The notes under the pieces: generated by a model
Told to the model about the DNA's origin: nothing
The model's input: the letters and a program-made list of their open reading frames with translations, nothing else
Database searches by the model: none
Made by a program: the position numbers and the translations under genes
In this document: positions 40,653-47,845 of the stretch, piece after piece
Layout of the letters: every line of letters begins with the position of its first letter
How positions within the stretch are numbered: the first letter of the stretch is position 1
Source of the DNA: Bacteroidales bacterium
GTDB taxonomy: Bacteria; Bacteroidota; Bacteroidia; Bacteroidales; WCHB1-69
Direction of reading: 5' to 3'
Length of the DNA stretch: 64,000 nucleotides
Assembly (NCBI GenBank): GCA_017454945.1
Contig: JAFTCA010000041.1
Location: 62,001 to 126,000, forward strand

Positions 40653-42017
40653 GTTTCTCTTCCATTCCTCACATAACTCTTCCAGCTTGCACAATGCTTC
40701 GTCAAACGGCAGGTTGTCGGTGAGTCGTTCTTTGCCGCGGTACACCACCACTTTGCCTTCGCCACCGCCGACAATGCCGAAGTCGGCGTCGGCCATTTCG
40801 CCAGGGCCGTTGACAATGCAGCCCATTACACCGATTTTGAGGCCAGGATAGTTGGCAAATCGCTGTTTTACAATCTCTAACACCGACATGATGTCATAGC
40901 GGGTGCGCCCGCAAGAGGGACAAGAGATGAATTCGGTGCGGCTCATCTTGATACGGCAGGCTTGCAGGATGGTATCTTCTAATTGTTGCAAGGTGTTTTG
41001 ATCGAAATTTGCGGCTTCAATCTTCAGATTGCGGATTTTCTCGCGGTAATGTTCATAGCCTGTGATGCTCGCCACATCGGCAATTAGCGCGTCCATGTCG
41101 GTGGCATCTGAGCAGACTGTCAGCGTTCGGTGTTCGTCGATGTGGTAAGGAATTTGTCCTGCGCTGATGTCGGCCTTGAGTTTCTCCACGCGATTGACCA
41201 GGCAGTGGGCGAAGGGTGTCTCATTCTCCGGCGGTTCGGTGAGCGATACGCGGATGGTGTTGCCAATGCCGTTGAGCAACAGTGCGCCAATGCCCGCTGC
41301 CGACTTGCAGCGCCCTTCCAGTCCAGCGCCCGCCTCGGTAACGCCCAAATGGAGAGGATAAACCGTGCTTCTGTCGGTCATCATCTTGTGTAACAGCTGG
41401 GTAGCTTCAATCATGGTGCTCACATTGCTCGATTTCATTGAGAGCACGATGTTGTCGAACTGGTTCTGTTGGCAGATCTCTACCCATTCCATCGCCGATT
41501 GCGCCATGGCCAGCGGTGTGTTGCCGTAGCGGCCTATAATGCGGCGACTGAGCGAGCCGTGGTTGGTGCCGATACGGAGGACGGTGCCGTGCTCGCGACA
41601 AATGTCGAACAGCGGCTTGGCCTTGGCTGCCATCTTGTCCAATGCTGCCTGATATTCGCTGTCGGACATGTTCTCGTCGGCAGCGCTCTGGCGATCCACG
41701 TAGTTGCCCGGGTTGACACGCACTTTCTCCACAATGCTGGCACACGCTTCGGCTACGGCGGGACTGAAATGCACATCGGCAATCAGTGGCACGTTGCAGC
41801 CGTCGTGGCGCAGTCTGTTCTTAATTTGCTCTAATGCAGCCACTTCGTGTAAGGTCGGTACGGTGATGCGCACCATCTCGGCGCCAGCAGCTACCATACG
41901 CTTGGCTTGCGCCACTGTGGCTTCCACATCGTTCGTGTCGGTGTTGGTCATCGACTGAACGACAATAGGACAGCCGGAGCCCAAAGAGATGTTGCCAATT
42001 TTTACGACGGTATCCAT
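40641..42017 (-). CDS. ispG: 4-hydroxy-3-methylbut-2-enyl diphosphate synthase with short insert
   Basis: IspG (GcpE) reduces ME-cPP to HMBPP with a [4Fe-4S] cluster in the MEP pathway. The N-terminal TIM barrel is complete (PIVVQSMTNTDTND, PLIADVHFSPAVA, KVRVNPGNY). The cluster-binding domain has cysteines in ISCPSCGRTRYD and GCIVNGPGE. Total length is 458 aa. Enteric enzymes have about 370 aa, and plant and most Bacteroidetes enzymes above 600 because of a large middle domain. Here only about 90 residues (about 285-365) replace that domain, an intermediate form. The last residues RNFRR are encoded by heptanucleotide words. The gene begins beside island D. Confidence 0.9.
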   Translation of the reverse strand: MDTVVKIGNISLGSGCPIVVQSMTNTDTNDVEATVAQAKRMVAAGAEMVRITVPTLHEVAALEQIKNRLRHDGCNVPLIADVHFSPAVAEACASIVEKVRVNPGNYVDRQSAADENMSDSEYQAALDKMAAKAKPLFDICREHGTVLRIGTNHGSLSRRIIGRYGNTPLAMAQSAMEWVEICQQNQFDNIVLSMKSSNVSTMIEATQLLHKMMTDRSTVYPLHLGVTEAGAGLEGRCKSAAGIGALLLNGIGNTIRVSLTEPPENETPFAHCLVNRVEKLKADISAGQIPYHIDEHRTLTVCSDATDMDALIADVASITGYEHYREKIRNLKIEAANFDQNTLQQLEDTILQACRIKMSRTEFISCPSCGRTRYDIMSVLEIVKQRFANYPGLKIGVMGCIVNGPGEMADADFGIVGGGEGKVVVYRGKERLTDNLPFDEALCKLEELCEEWKRNFRR

Positions 42018-42020
42018 AAG

Positions 42021-42315
42021 GAATTTATAATTAATAATTTACAATTTACAATGTATAATTAGTTATTAGTGAATAGTGAGAAGTGAAAAGTGAGGAGTTA
42101 AGAAGTTAAGGAGCTAAGAAACTAAGAAACATTGTATTATCGTTTTTTTTAATCGCTAACAACTAACAACTCCTTTGAATTTGTTCTTTGTTCTTTGTTC
42201 TTTGAATTTTGAATTTTGAATTTCCGTTCTCCGCTCTCCGTTCTCCGCTCTCCGTTCTCCGTTCTCATCTCTCATCTCTCATCTCTCATCTCTCATCTCT
42301 CATCTCTTCACTCTC
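42021..42315. repeat. Heptanucleotide repeat island D
   Basis: This is the largest island and fills the gap between ispG and the FecE-type ATPase gene. Read on the minus strand from the ATPase stop, it has GAGATGA words, GAGAACG/GAGAGCG words, GAATTCA-like words, three GAACAAA words, TTCAAAGGAG, TTGTTAG words with TTAGCGAT, TTCTTAG/TTAACTTC words, a CACTATTCAC stretch and TTGTAAA words. The last ATPase codons (RRVKR and stop) are within it. Confidence 0.85.
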
Positions 42316-43064
42316 CTAATATTTCCATTCTCATCCACTGTAAACCGCTCGTCCAAGTGGAAGGTCGGTTTAATAATGTCGGATGTTAGCACTTCGCGAC
42401 AGGGCCCGTAGTGGCAGATGTTGCCGTTTTGCATCAGTAGGGCTGTGTCGGCGTATTGCAAAGCCATGGGGAAGTCGTGCAGAATGAGTAGCAGTGTTGT
42501 GCCCATATCGTGCTGCAGTTGGGCGAGAATGTCCATAATCTCGTATTTATGGGCGATATCGAGGTTGGCCAGTGGCTCGTCGAGGAGCATGACGGGTGCT
42601 TGCTGCACCATGGCGCGAGCGATGAGTGTGCGTTGCAGTTCGCCGCCGCTAAGTTGCGACAGCAAGCGCTCTTTGAGGTGAGCCAGATGGGTGCGCTCCA
42701 ATGTCTCGCACACAAGGCGGTCATCGTCAGCCGACGCACTGCCCCAGCGACCTTGGTAAGGGTTTCGTCCCATCATAACTGTATCATAAACAGAGAATTC
42801 GAAGATGATGTCCTCGCGTTGAGGCACATAAGAAATCATCTTGGCTAACTCGCGTTGTGAGTAATCATTCAGCGACTTCCCATTAACAAGGATTTCTCCG
42901 CTATTGGGCATAAGCAGGTTGACCATCAACTTGAGGAGTGTGCTCTTACCTGAGCCGTTTGGCCCCATAACCGCACAAAAGCAGCCTTTGTCGATGTGCA
43001 GGTTGACATGCTGCAAGAAAGGGGTGTTGTCGTATGAAAAGGATAAGTTATTGATTGTAATCAT
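42300..43064 (-). CDS. FecE/BtuD-type ABC transporter ATP-binding protein
   Basis: This 254-aa ATPase starts at ATG 43064 (MITINNLSFSYDN). The open frame upstream belongs to the preceding gene region and is not used. Motifs are Walker A GPNGSGKST, Q-loop YVPQRED, signature LSGGELQR and Walker B VMLLDEPLANLD, with switch H in LILHDF. The sequence is closest to the iron-siderophore, haem and cobalamin uptake class. No permease or binding-protein gene is near. It follows the PD40-OmpA gene after 1 nt, so both are in one operon. The C-terminal residues are encoded by the adjacent repeat island. Confidence 0.87.
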   Translation of the reverse strand: MITINNLSFSYDNTPFLQHVNLHIDKGCFCAVMGPNGSGKSTLLKLMVNLLMPNSGEILVNGKSLNDYSQRELAKMISYVPQREDIIFEFSVYDTVMMGRNPYQGRWGSASADDDRLVCETLERTHLAHLKERLLSQLSGGELQRTLIARAMVQQAPVMLLDEPLANLDIAHKYEIMDILAQLQHDMGTTLLLILHDFPMALQYADTALLMQNGNICHYGPCREVLTSDIIKPTFHLDERFTVDENGNIRRVKR

Positions 43065-43065
43065 T

Positions 43066-44673
43066 TTAGTTGGAGTGATATTCGGTAATTTGAATGCGCC
43101 TTTCAAGTGATGCCGCAATGCTATAGACCGAGTTGCGTTTATCATTGATATTGTCGCTGACCAGCTTGGAGGCGGTAGCTTGCCCTTTCGGATTTTCGTG
43201 TATTTCAAGGCGGTTGGCTTTCTCGCCATTCATGTAAGGCAAGAAAAGTCCGTTCTTGTATTCGCAGAGGTAGTTCTTCAGGCTGGCAATGCGTCGTGCC
43301 GATAAGCGCAGGTTGTATTCGGCTTTGTGTAAGGGACTTGCGTAACCGCTGATGGTGATGCGCACATCTTTGCCAGCTTCCAATTCCTGTTGTAGGTAGG
43401 TGGTGAAGAGTTCCAGTCGGGCGTAGCCTTGCTCAATCGAGTCGGCAAAGAAGTCGCGGATACGCTCTTTGGCCATCTCCTTCTCTTGTCCCTTCAGTCC
43501 TTTGGAATACTCCTCCTCGTAGGTGGTGCGCATGGCAATGTAGCTGGCCAGCGTGTTGCGGTAGTTGGCACGGGTGGTGGTCTCCCACGAACGCGGGTCG
43601 GGTTCGTCGTTGTGGAAGTAGAGTGTTAGCGGCAGTATGTTGCGAATCTTCTCGACGGTCGTGATGGTGTCTTCGGCCACAGGTTCCTCCACTTTGCGGT
43701 AACCGTCCCAGTTGTAATGATAGATGTCGCTGCAGCAAGTGTCCTCTTCCGACATGAATCGGGTGGGGCGGTTGGACGAGAAATAGCCGTGGGTGTTGTG
43801 TCTGTTTTGTGAGAAGTAGTAGTCGTTGTATTCCGAGTTGAAGGGCACGCCCATATTGTCGGGCTCGGTCCATTGGTTGAAGGAGCCGTTGCTGTAAAAG
43901 ATATCGTAGCCGCCAATGCCCGGGTGGTGGTCAGAACTGAAATAGAGCGTCTCGCTGTTCTTGTCGTAAAACGGCGTTATCTCGTTTCCGGGCGTGTTGA
44001 TGTTGCTGCCCAGATTTATAGGGTCGCTGTAGTGGTCATCCTGATAGAGGGTGTACCAAATGTCGAAGCCGCCAAACCCTTTGGGCCGGTCGGAGGAGAA
44101 AAAGAGGAGGCTGTAATCCCCGTATTCCACCAGATTGGGTTGTGTGGTGCTGGTGCCGGGCAGATTGATGCGGCGGTTGAGGCGCTTGGCCTTTTCCCAG
44201 CGGCCGTTGTGTTGTTCACTTTTCCATAAGTCGCATTGCAGGTGTGCGTCGGTTGTGCGTACACAGCGCGTGAAATAGAGCACTGTGCGCTTTTCGTTGA
44301 AAGTGAAATTGCAGTTGTAGTATTTTGTGCTATTGATGGTGCTGGGCAGCGGAAACGCCCGTGTGTAGCCGCGTCGCTTGAGTTGGCAACTGTAAATGTA
44401 GCCCGACCAGTAGGCGTCGAAGATGCCTTCGTGGTCGGCCTCGCTCTCCGAGCGGAACGAACTGAAGTAGAATGTCGAATCGGGAAAGAGGATGCCGTTG
44501 TATTCGGAGTAGGTGCTGTTCACAGCGCGAGGCAGGCGGGTGATCTTGACGGGCAGCGTGTCGTGCTTGATGAACTCTATCTGCTGCCTGATATGCTCGT
44601 CAGAATCCACTTGTGCTACAAGCAGTAGCGGCAAGCAAAACAAACAAGTCAATATCAGCATTCTGCCTTTCAT
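43066..44673 (-). CDS. PD40-propeller/OmpA-family envelope protein
   Basis: This 535-aa protein has a signal peptide (MKGRMLILTCLFCLPLLLVAQ) and a PD40 beta-propeller (about 50-310; blades such as LLFFSSDRPKGFGGFDIWYT and SSDHHPGIGGYDIFYSNG). After a linker, an OmpA-like domain (about 420-510) contains VRITISGYASPLHKAEYNLRL, here with SGYASP in place of the usual GHTD. It resembles a shortened PorE without TPR and regulatory domains. Such genes often accompany a PorP/SprF gene, and the PorP domain fused to rarA lies just upstream. The altered OmpA motif makes peptidoglycan binding uncertain. Confidence 0.8.
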   Translation of the reverse strand: MKGRMLILTCLFCLPLLLVAQVDSDEHIRQQIEFIKHDTLPVKITRLPRAVNSTYSEYNGILFPDSTFYFSSFRSESEADHEGIFDAYWSGYIYSCQLKRRGYTRAFPLPSTINSTKYYNCNFTFNEKRTVLYFTRCVRTTDAHLQCDLWKSEQHNGRWEKAKRLNRRINLPGTSTTQPNLVEYGDYSLLFFSSDRPKGFGGFDIWYTLYQDDHYSDPINLGSNINTPGNEITPFYDKNSETLYFSSDHHPGIGGYDIFYSNGSFNQWTEPDNMGVPFNSEYNDYYFSQNRHNTHGYFSSNRPTRFMSEEDTCCSDIYHYNWDGYRKVEEPVAEDTITTVEKIRNILPLTLYFHNDEPDPRSWETTTRANYRNTLASYIAMRTTYEEEYSKGLKGQEKEMAKERIRDFFADSIEQGYARLELFTTYLQQELEAGKDVRITISGYASPLHKAEYNLRLSARRIASLKNYLCEYKNGLFLPYMNGEKANRLEIHENPKGQATASKLVSDNINDKRNSVYSIAASLERRIQITEYHSN

Positions 44674-44698
44674 ACGGGTTTTAACATAATGAATTTGG

Positions 44699-44706
44699 CA
44701 AAAATA
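44699..44706 (-). promoter_or_regulatory. -7 promoter box of the PD40-OmpA/ATPase operon
   Basis: TATTTTTG on the minus strand lies 25 nt upstream of the ATG at 44673. Confidence 0.5.
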
Positions 44707-44728
44707 CTAATTTATCTTCAAAGAAGAT

Positions 44729-44965
44729 TTAATACATTACAGAATAATAGCCTTTCTTGTCTTCCCAATCGGTATCAGGGAGGTGGTTGTTTTCAATCCA
44801 ATCATTTACGGCTCTTACGAGATGGGAGAGAGCCGTTTGGTTCTGGGCACACACTTTTCCTTCTTCGTCAAGACGGCCCTCAAATACTCCATCGGGTGTC
44901 TCCACCGTAAGTTTGTCCCCTTCTATTATGAGGATGTCTCCGTATGTGCATCTGTATATTCCCAT
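44729..44965 (-). CDS. Small conserved-looking protein of unknown function
   Basis: The frame from ATG 44965 encodes 78 aa. A farther ATG at 44992 would lie in repeat island H and is less likely. The protein begins MGIYRCTYGDILIIEGDKL and alternates short beta-like strands (LTVETPDGVFEGRLDEEG), then has a helix (TALSHLVRAVNDWIENN). It is acidic and has no signal or membrane segment. I do not recognise a family. It is read in the same direction as its neighbours, between the rarA-porP fusion and the PD40-OmpA gene. The codon pattern and composition look like a real gene. Confidence 0.6.
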   Translation of the reverse strand: MGIYRCTYGDILIIEGDKLTVETPDGVFEGRLDEEGKVCAQNQTALSHLVRAVNDWIENNHLPDTDWEDKKGYYSVMY

Positions 44966-44980
44966 AAAATATCTAAAACT

Positions 44981-45010
44981 CTTAACTCTCATCTCTCATC
45001 TCTCCGTTCC
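44981..45010. repeat. Heptanucleotide repeat island H (short)
   Basis: Read on the minus strand, GGAACGG, GAGAGATGAGAGATGAG and TTAAGAG words follow immediately after the stop codon of the rarA-porP gene (45011-45013). The words match those in island D. Confidence 0.7.
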
Positions 45011-46036
45011 CTACATCACTTTATACGGGCACGGTTCCTTGCCGGGGATGATTCGCTTGTTTTTCTTGAAGATGTAAGAAAGCGACACTTCGTAGCCGCC
45101 GCGGGCTTTGGAGGCGCGTGCCAGTGTGGAGACGTTGAGGTCGTAAGCCACGCTGAAGCGCAGGTCGCGCCAGTCGAAGAAGAAACTGGCGATAATAGCG
45201 TCGTTCACGCGGTAGAAGAGGCCTCCGCCGATGGCAAAGTCGCGGTACTTCTGATAGCCCCACTCGTATTCGAACAAACTGCCGAACAGGATTTCATAGT
45301 GCTTCCCTTGGAATGCGGTGTAAACCATCGGGTGAATGAAAATATTTCGTTTGGCGGGGAAGCGGGCAGAGAAAGTGCCTACATATTTGCGGTACAGCTT
45401 GGCGCTGGCGCCGTTGAAATGAGTCTGGTTGGGTTCGGTGAGGTGGTTGACGGTAAAGCCGGCCGACAAGGCGATATCCTCACGTGGTGTGCAACTCCAT
45501 ACCAAGCCGGCAGAGCAGTCGAAGAACAGGTATTTCTCCCTGCCGAAATCTTCTGATATAGGATTGTTGGGGTCAAAGAGGCCGCCGATGTATTGCTCGT
45601 CGAATGTCAGGGCTGAGTAGTCGATGGTGTGCTGGAAGATGCCACCAGCAAAGCCGATGCCGATCTTGTTGCGATTGCGGCGGTCAAGGCTCTTGATAAG
45701 CGATAAGGAGCCGCTGACTTGGAAGATGTTGTATTTTGAGTCGCCGGCGCGGTCGTTGTGAACCTGCACGCCAAGGCCTACCAGTGTGCGGCTCCTGCGT
45801 CCCTTGACGATGGGTGCGTCAAAGCCGCCCGACACGGAGGTGTAGGGCTTTGTGATGGCCAGCCACTGCAGCTTGTGGTTGAGGGTGACTCTGAAAGTTC
45901 CGTTGATGGCGCCCGTCATGGCCGGGTTGATACTGGCGGGCATGGTGTAGTATTGCGAATAGTGCATATCTTGACTCCAGCCAAAGAAGAAGCAGGAGAG
46001 GAATGCGAAGAGCAGTACGACGTATTTGTATTTTTC
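45011..46036 (-). other. PorP/SprF-family module inside the rarA reading frame
   Basis: This sub-region holds the signal-peptide-like segment (from KEKYKYVVLLFAF) and about 320 residues of the PorP/SprF barrel, the full length of that family. It would be annotated as a separate gene if an initiation codon existed. In the fused frame the n-region KEKYKY is shared with the end of RarA. The nearby PD40-OmpA gene at 43066 is the typical partner of such barrels. Confidence 0.75.
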
Positions 46037-47287
46037 TTTCCAACAGTTTTTCAGATAACGGCGCAGGTCGTTCTCGCGGGCATTATTCTGCGGTTCGTAG
46101 AACTTCTTGCCGCTGATGGATTCGGGCAGAAACTCCTGCTCTACAAAGTTGTGATCGTAAGCGTGGGCGTATTTGTAGCCTTTGCTGTAGTCCAACTCTT
46201 TCATCAACTTGGTGGGGGCGTTGCGCAAGTGCAACGGCACGGGTAGGTCGCCAGTCTTCTGCACCCACTCGTAGGCATCGTCAATGGCCATGATGGCCGA
46301 GTTGCTCTTGGGCGAGGAGGCAAGGTAGATGGCGGTTTGCGCCATGACAATGCGGGCTTCGGGCATGCCGATGTGGTGCACCGCCTGAAAGCAGTTGTTG
46401 GCCAGCAGCAGGGCGTTGGGATTGGCATTGCCTATGTCTTCAGAGGCCAGAATGATCATTCGCCGTGCGATGAACAGCGGATCCTCGCCAGCTGACAGCA
46501 TCCGCGCCATCCAATAGACCGCCGCATTGGGGTCGCTGCCGCGCACCGACTTGATGAACGCGGAGATAATGTCGTAATGGTTCTCGCCTTTTTTGTCGTA
46601 GATGGCTAAGTTCTTCTGGATAACCTTCTGCACCCACTCGTTGGTCAGCGTAACCACGCCGTCTTTAGGCTTTTGCATGCTAACAGTCAACTCAATGGCA
46701 TTGAGCAGTTTGCGCGCGTCACCGCCCGAAATGCGTAGAAGCGCTTCGTTTTCAGGAATTTCGACCTTCAATTGCTGCTCGTCGAGGTAATATTGCTGCG
46801 CAATGGCGATAATCTTCTCTAATTCATTCTTTTCTAATGATTTGAGAATGTAAACCTGACAGCGTGACAGGAGAGGGGAGATGACTTCAAAAGAGGGGTT
46901 TTCAGTCGTGGCGCCAATCAGCGTGACCAGTCCCTGCTCTACGGCTCCCAGCAACGAGTCTTGCTGCGCCTTTGAGAAACGATGGATTTCGTCGATGAAC
47001 AGGATGGTCTTGCCGTCGTTTTGACGTGCTTTGTCGAACACTTCGCGAATCTCTTTCACGCCCGAACTGATGGCACTGAGCATGTAGAACTGCGAGTTGG
47101 TCAACTCGGCAATCAGCAGTGCTAAGGTGGTCTTTCCCACGCCGGGAGGTCCCCACAGGATCATCGAGTGTAGCTGGCCGCTTTCAATGGCGTTGCGCAA
47201 GATGGCACCTTCTCCCATAAGATGCTCCTGGCCAATGTAATGGTCTAAGGATGTGGGACGTAAGATTTCAGCCAGCGGTTTTGTCAC
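45011..47287 (-). CDS. rarA: RarA (MgsA) AAA+ ATPase fused in frame to a PorP/SprF outer-membrane domain
   Basis: A single uninterrupted frame of 758 aa from GTG 47287. Residues 1-422 are a full-length RarA/MgsA, the replication-associated recombination AAA+ ATPase. They show ILWGPPGVGKTTLALL (Walker A), ILFIDEIHRF (Walker B), ATTENPSFEV (sensor 1), and the C-terminal DIGNANPNAL and DYSKGYKYAHAYDHNFVEQ motifs. The usual RarA end RRYLKNCWKEKYKY is at 409-422. Without a stop the frame continues as a signal peptide (YVVLLFAFLSCFFFGWSQ) and a complete PorP/SprF barrel (QDMHYSQYYTMPASINPAMTG ...). No ATG, GTG or TTG in this frame lies close upstream of the signal peptide. A cytosolic ATPase fused to an exported barrel is topologically odd, so a real fusion, an unusual internal start or a sequence error are all possible. 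Confidence 0.85.
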   Translation of the reverse strand: MTKPLAEILRPTSLDHYIGQEHLMGEGAILRNAIESGQLHSMILWGPPGVGKTTLALLIAELTNSQFYMLSAISSGVKEIREVFDKARQNDGKTILFIDEIHRFSKAQQDSLLGAVEQGLVTLIGATTENPSFEVISPLLSRCQVYILKSLEKNELEKIIAIAQQYYLDEQQLKVEIPENEALLRISGGDARKLLNAIELTVSMQKPKDGVVTLTNEWVQKVIQKNLAIYDKKGENHYDIISAFIKSVRGSDPNAAVYWMARMLSAGEDPLFIARRMIILASEDIGNANPNALLLANNCFQAVHHIGMPEARIVMAQTAIYLASSPKSNSAIMAIDDAYEWVQKTGDLPVPLHLRNAPTKLMKELDYSKGYKYAHAYDHNFVEQEFLPESISGKKFYEPQNNARENDLRRYLKNCWKEKYKYVVLLFAFLSCFFFGWSQDMHYSQYYTMPASINPAMTGAINGTFRVTLNHKLQWLAITKPYTSVSGGFDAPIVKGRRSRTLVGLGVQVHNDRAGDSKYNIFQVSGSLSLIKSLDRRNRNKIGIGFAGGIFQHTIDYSALTFDEQYIGGLFDPNNPISEDFGREKYLFFDCSAGLVWSCTPREDIALSAGFTVNHLTEPNQTHFNGASAKLYRKYVGTFSARFPAKRNIFIHPMVYTAFQGKHYEILFGSLFEYEWGYQKYRDFAIGGGLFYRVNDAIIASFFFDWRDLRFSVAYDLNVSTLARASKARGGYEVSLSYIFKKNKRIIPGKEPCPYKVM

Positions 47288-47308
47288 TTTATTTCACTCT
47301 TAAATGTG

Positions 47309-47316
47309 CAAAGATA
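47309..47316 (-). promoter_or_regulatory. -7 promoter box of rarA
   Basis: TATCTTTG on the minus strand lies 21 nt upstream of the GTG start at 47287. Confidence 0.6.
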
Positions 47317-47400
47317 AATATAAATATCACATCTGTGAAAAAAAAATGAAAATGTTGTGTAAGAAATTATATGGGAAGTGTATATCTGTTGGTCTTGAGC

Positions 47401-47707
47401 CACTTCCGCGGCGAACAAGTGTAGTGTTCCATAGGATATTCATAGCGCGCCGCGGTTAAGTATTGGCAGTTTTCGTACACCCCAGATTACGCTACGCTCA
47501 TCTGGGGTTAATAGGAGTATGCCTCTTCGAGGCATTTGTCATCGAATAAGTTGCACAGTTTTAGAGTGTCCCGAAGGGACAATATTCTATTAACCCCACA
47601 CAAGCGACTGAAAGGAGCGTAGTGTGGGGAGGGCAAGGAGTGAGGCTCCTATCGCGGCGCAGAAAATATGGGCTATGAAACAACACTCGTTATCGCCGCG
47701 AAAGTGA
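47401..47707. mobile_element. Non-coding element of long imperfect inverted repeats (MITE- or REP-like)
   Basis: Most of the 558-nt gap between rarA and the debranching enzyme is one imperfect palindrome. The left arm starts CACTTCCGCGGCG (47401) and the right arm ends CGCCGCGAAAGTG (47707). Each arm of about 140 nt carries three parts in mirror order: a CCGCGGCG/CGCCGCGG-type motif, a CCCC...GGGG hairpin (47480-47507 left, 47594-47629 right) and a TTC- or GAA-loop hairpin (47520-47534, 47567-47581). The two arms share GGGGTTAATAG on opposite strands. No convincing reading frame is present. Mobility is inferred from structure only. I see no target-site duplication. The remaining flanks (47317-47400 and 47708-47820) hold nothing I recognise. 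Confidence 0.62.
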
Positions 47708-47820
47708 CGCTTTTGCAACAATGCCACTAAACAATGGAAAATAATTTTGAAACAGCTAATTATAGGAGATTGTTCCCGAAACAAATTGTGCCAACAGATA
47801 TATAATTCCTAAAAAAAATG

Positions 47821-47828
47821 TATATTTG
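47821..47828 (+). promoter_or_regulatory. -7 promoter box of the glycogen operon
   Basis: TATATTTG lies 17 nt upstream of the ATG at 47846. Confidence 0.6.
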
Positions 47829-47845
47829 CGAAAATTTTTTCATTC

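Noticed and set aside
42021-42315. Repeat island D as a CRISPR array
   Set aside because: The units are 7-8 nt without unique spacers of constant length, and no cas genes are present.
43065-43229. Extension of the FecE-type ATPase upstream of 43064
   Set aside because: It overlaps the 3' end of the PD40-OmpA gene, and MITINNLSFSYDN is the canonical ATPase start.
47590-47784. 64-codon open frame on the minus strand in the rarA-GDE gap
   Set aside because: It lies mostly inside the inverted-repeat element, has no promoter or family resemblance and looks like a chance frame.
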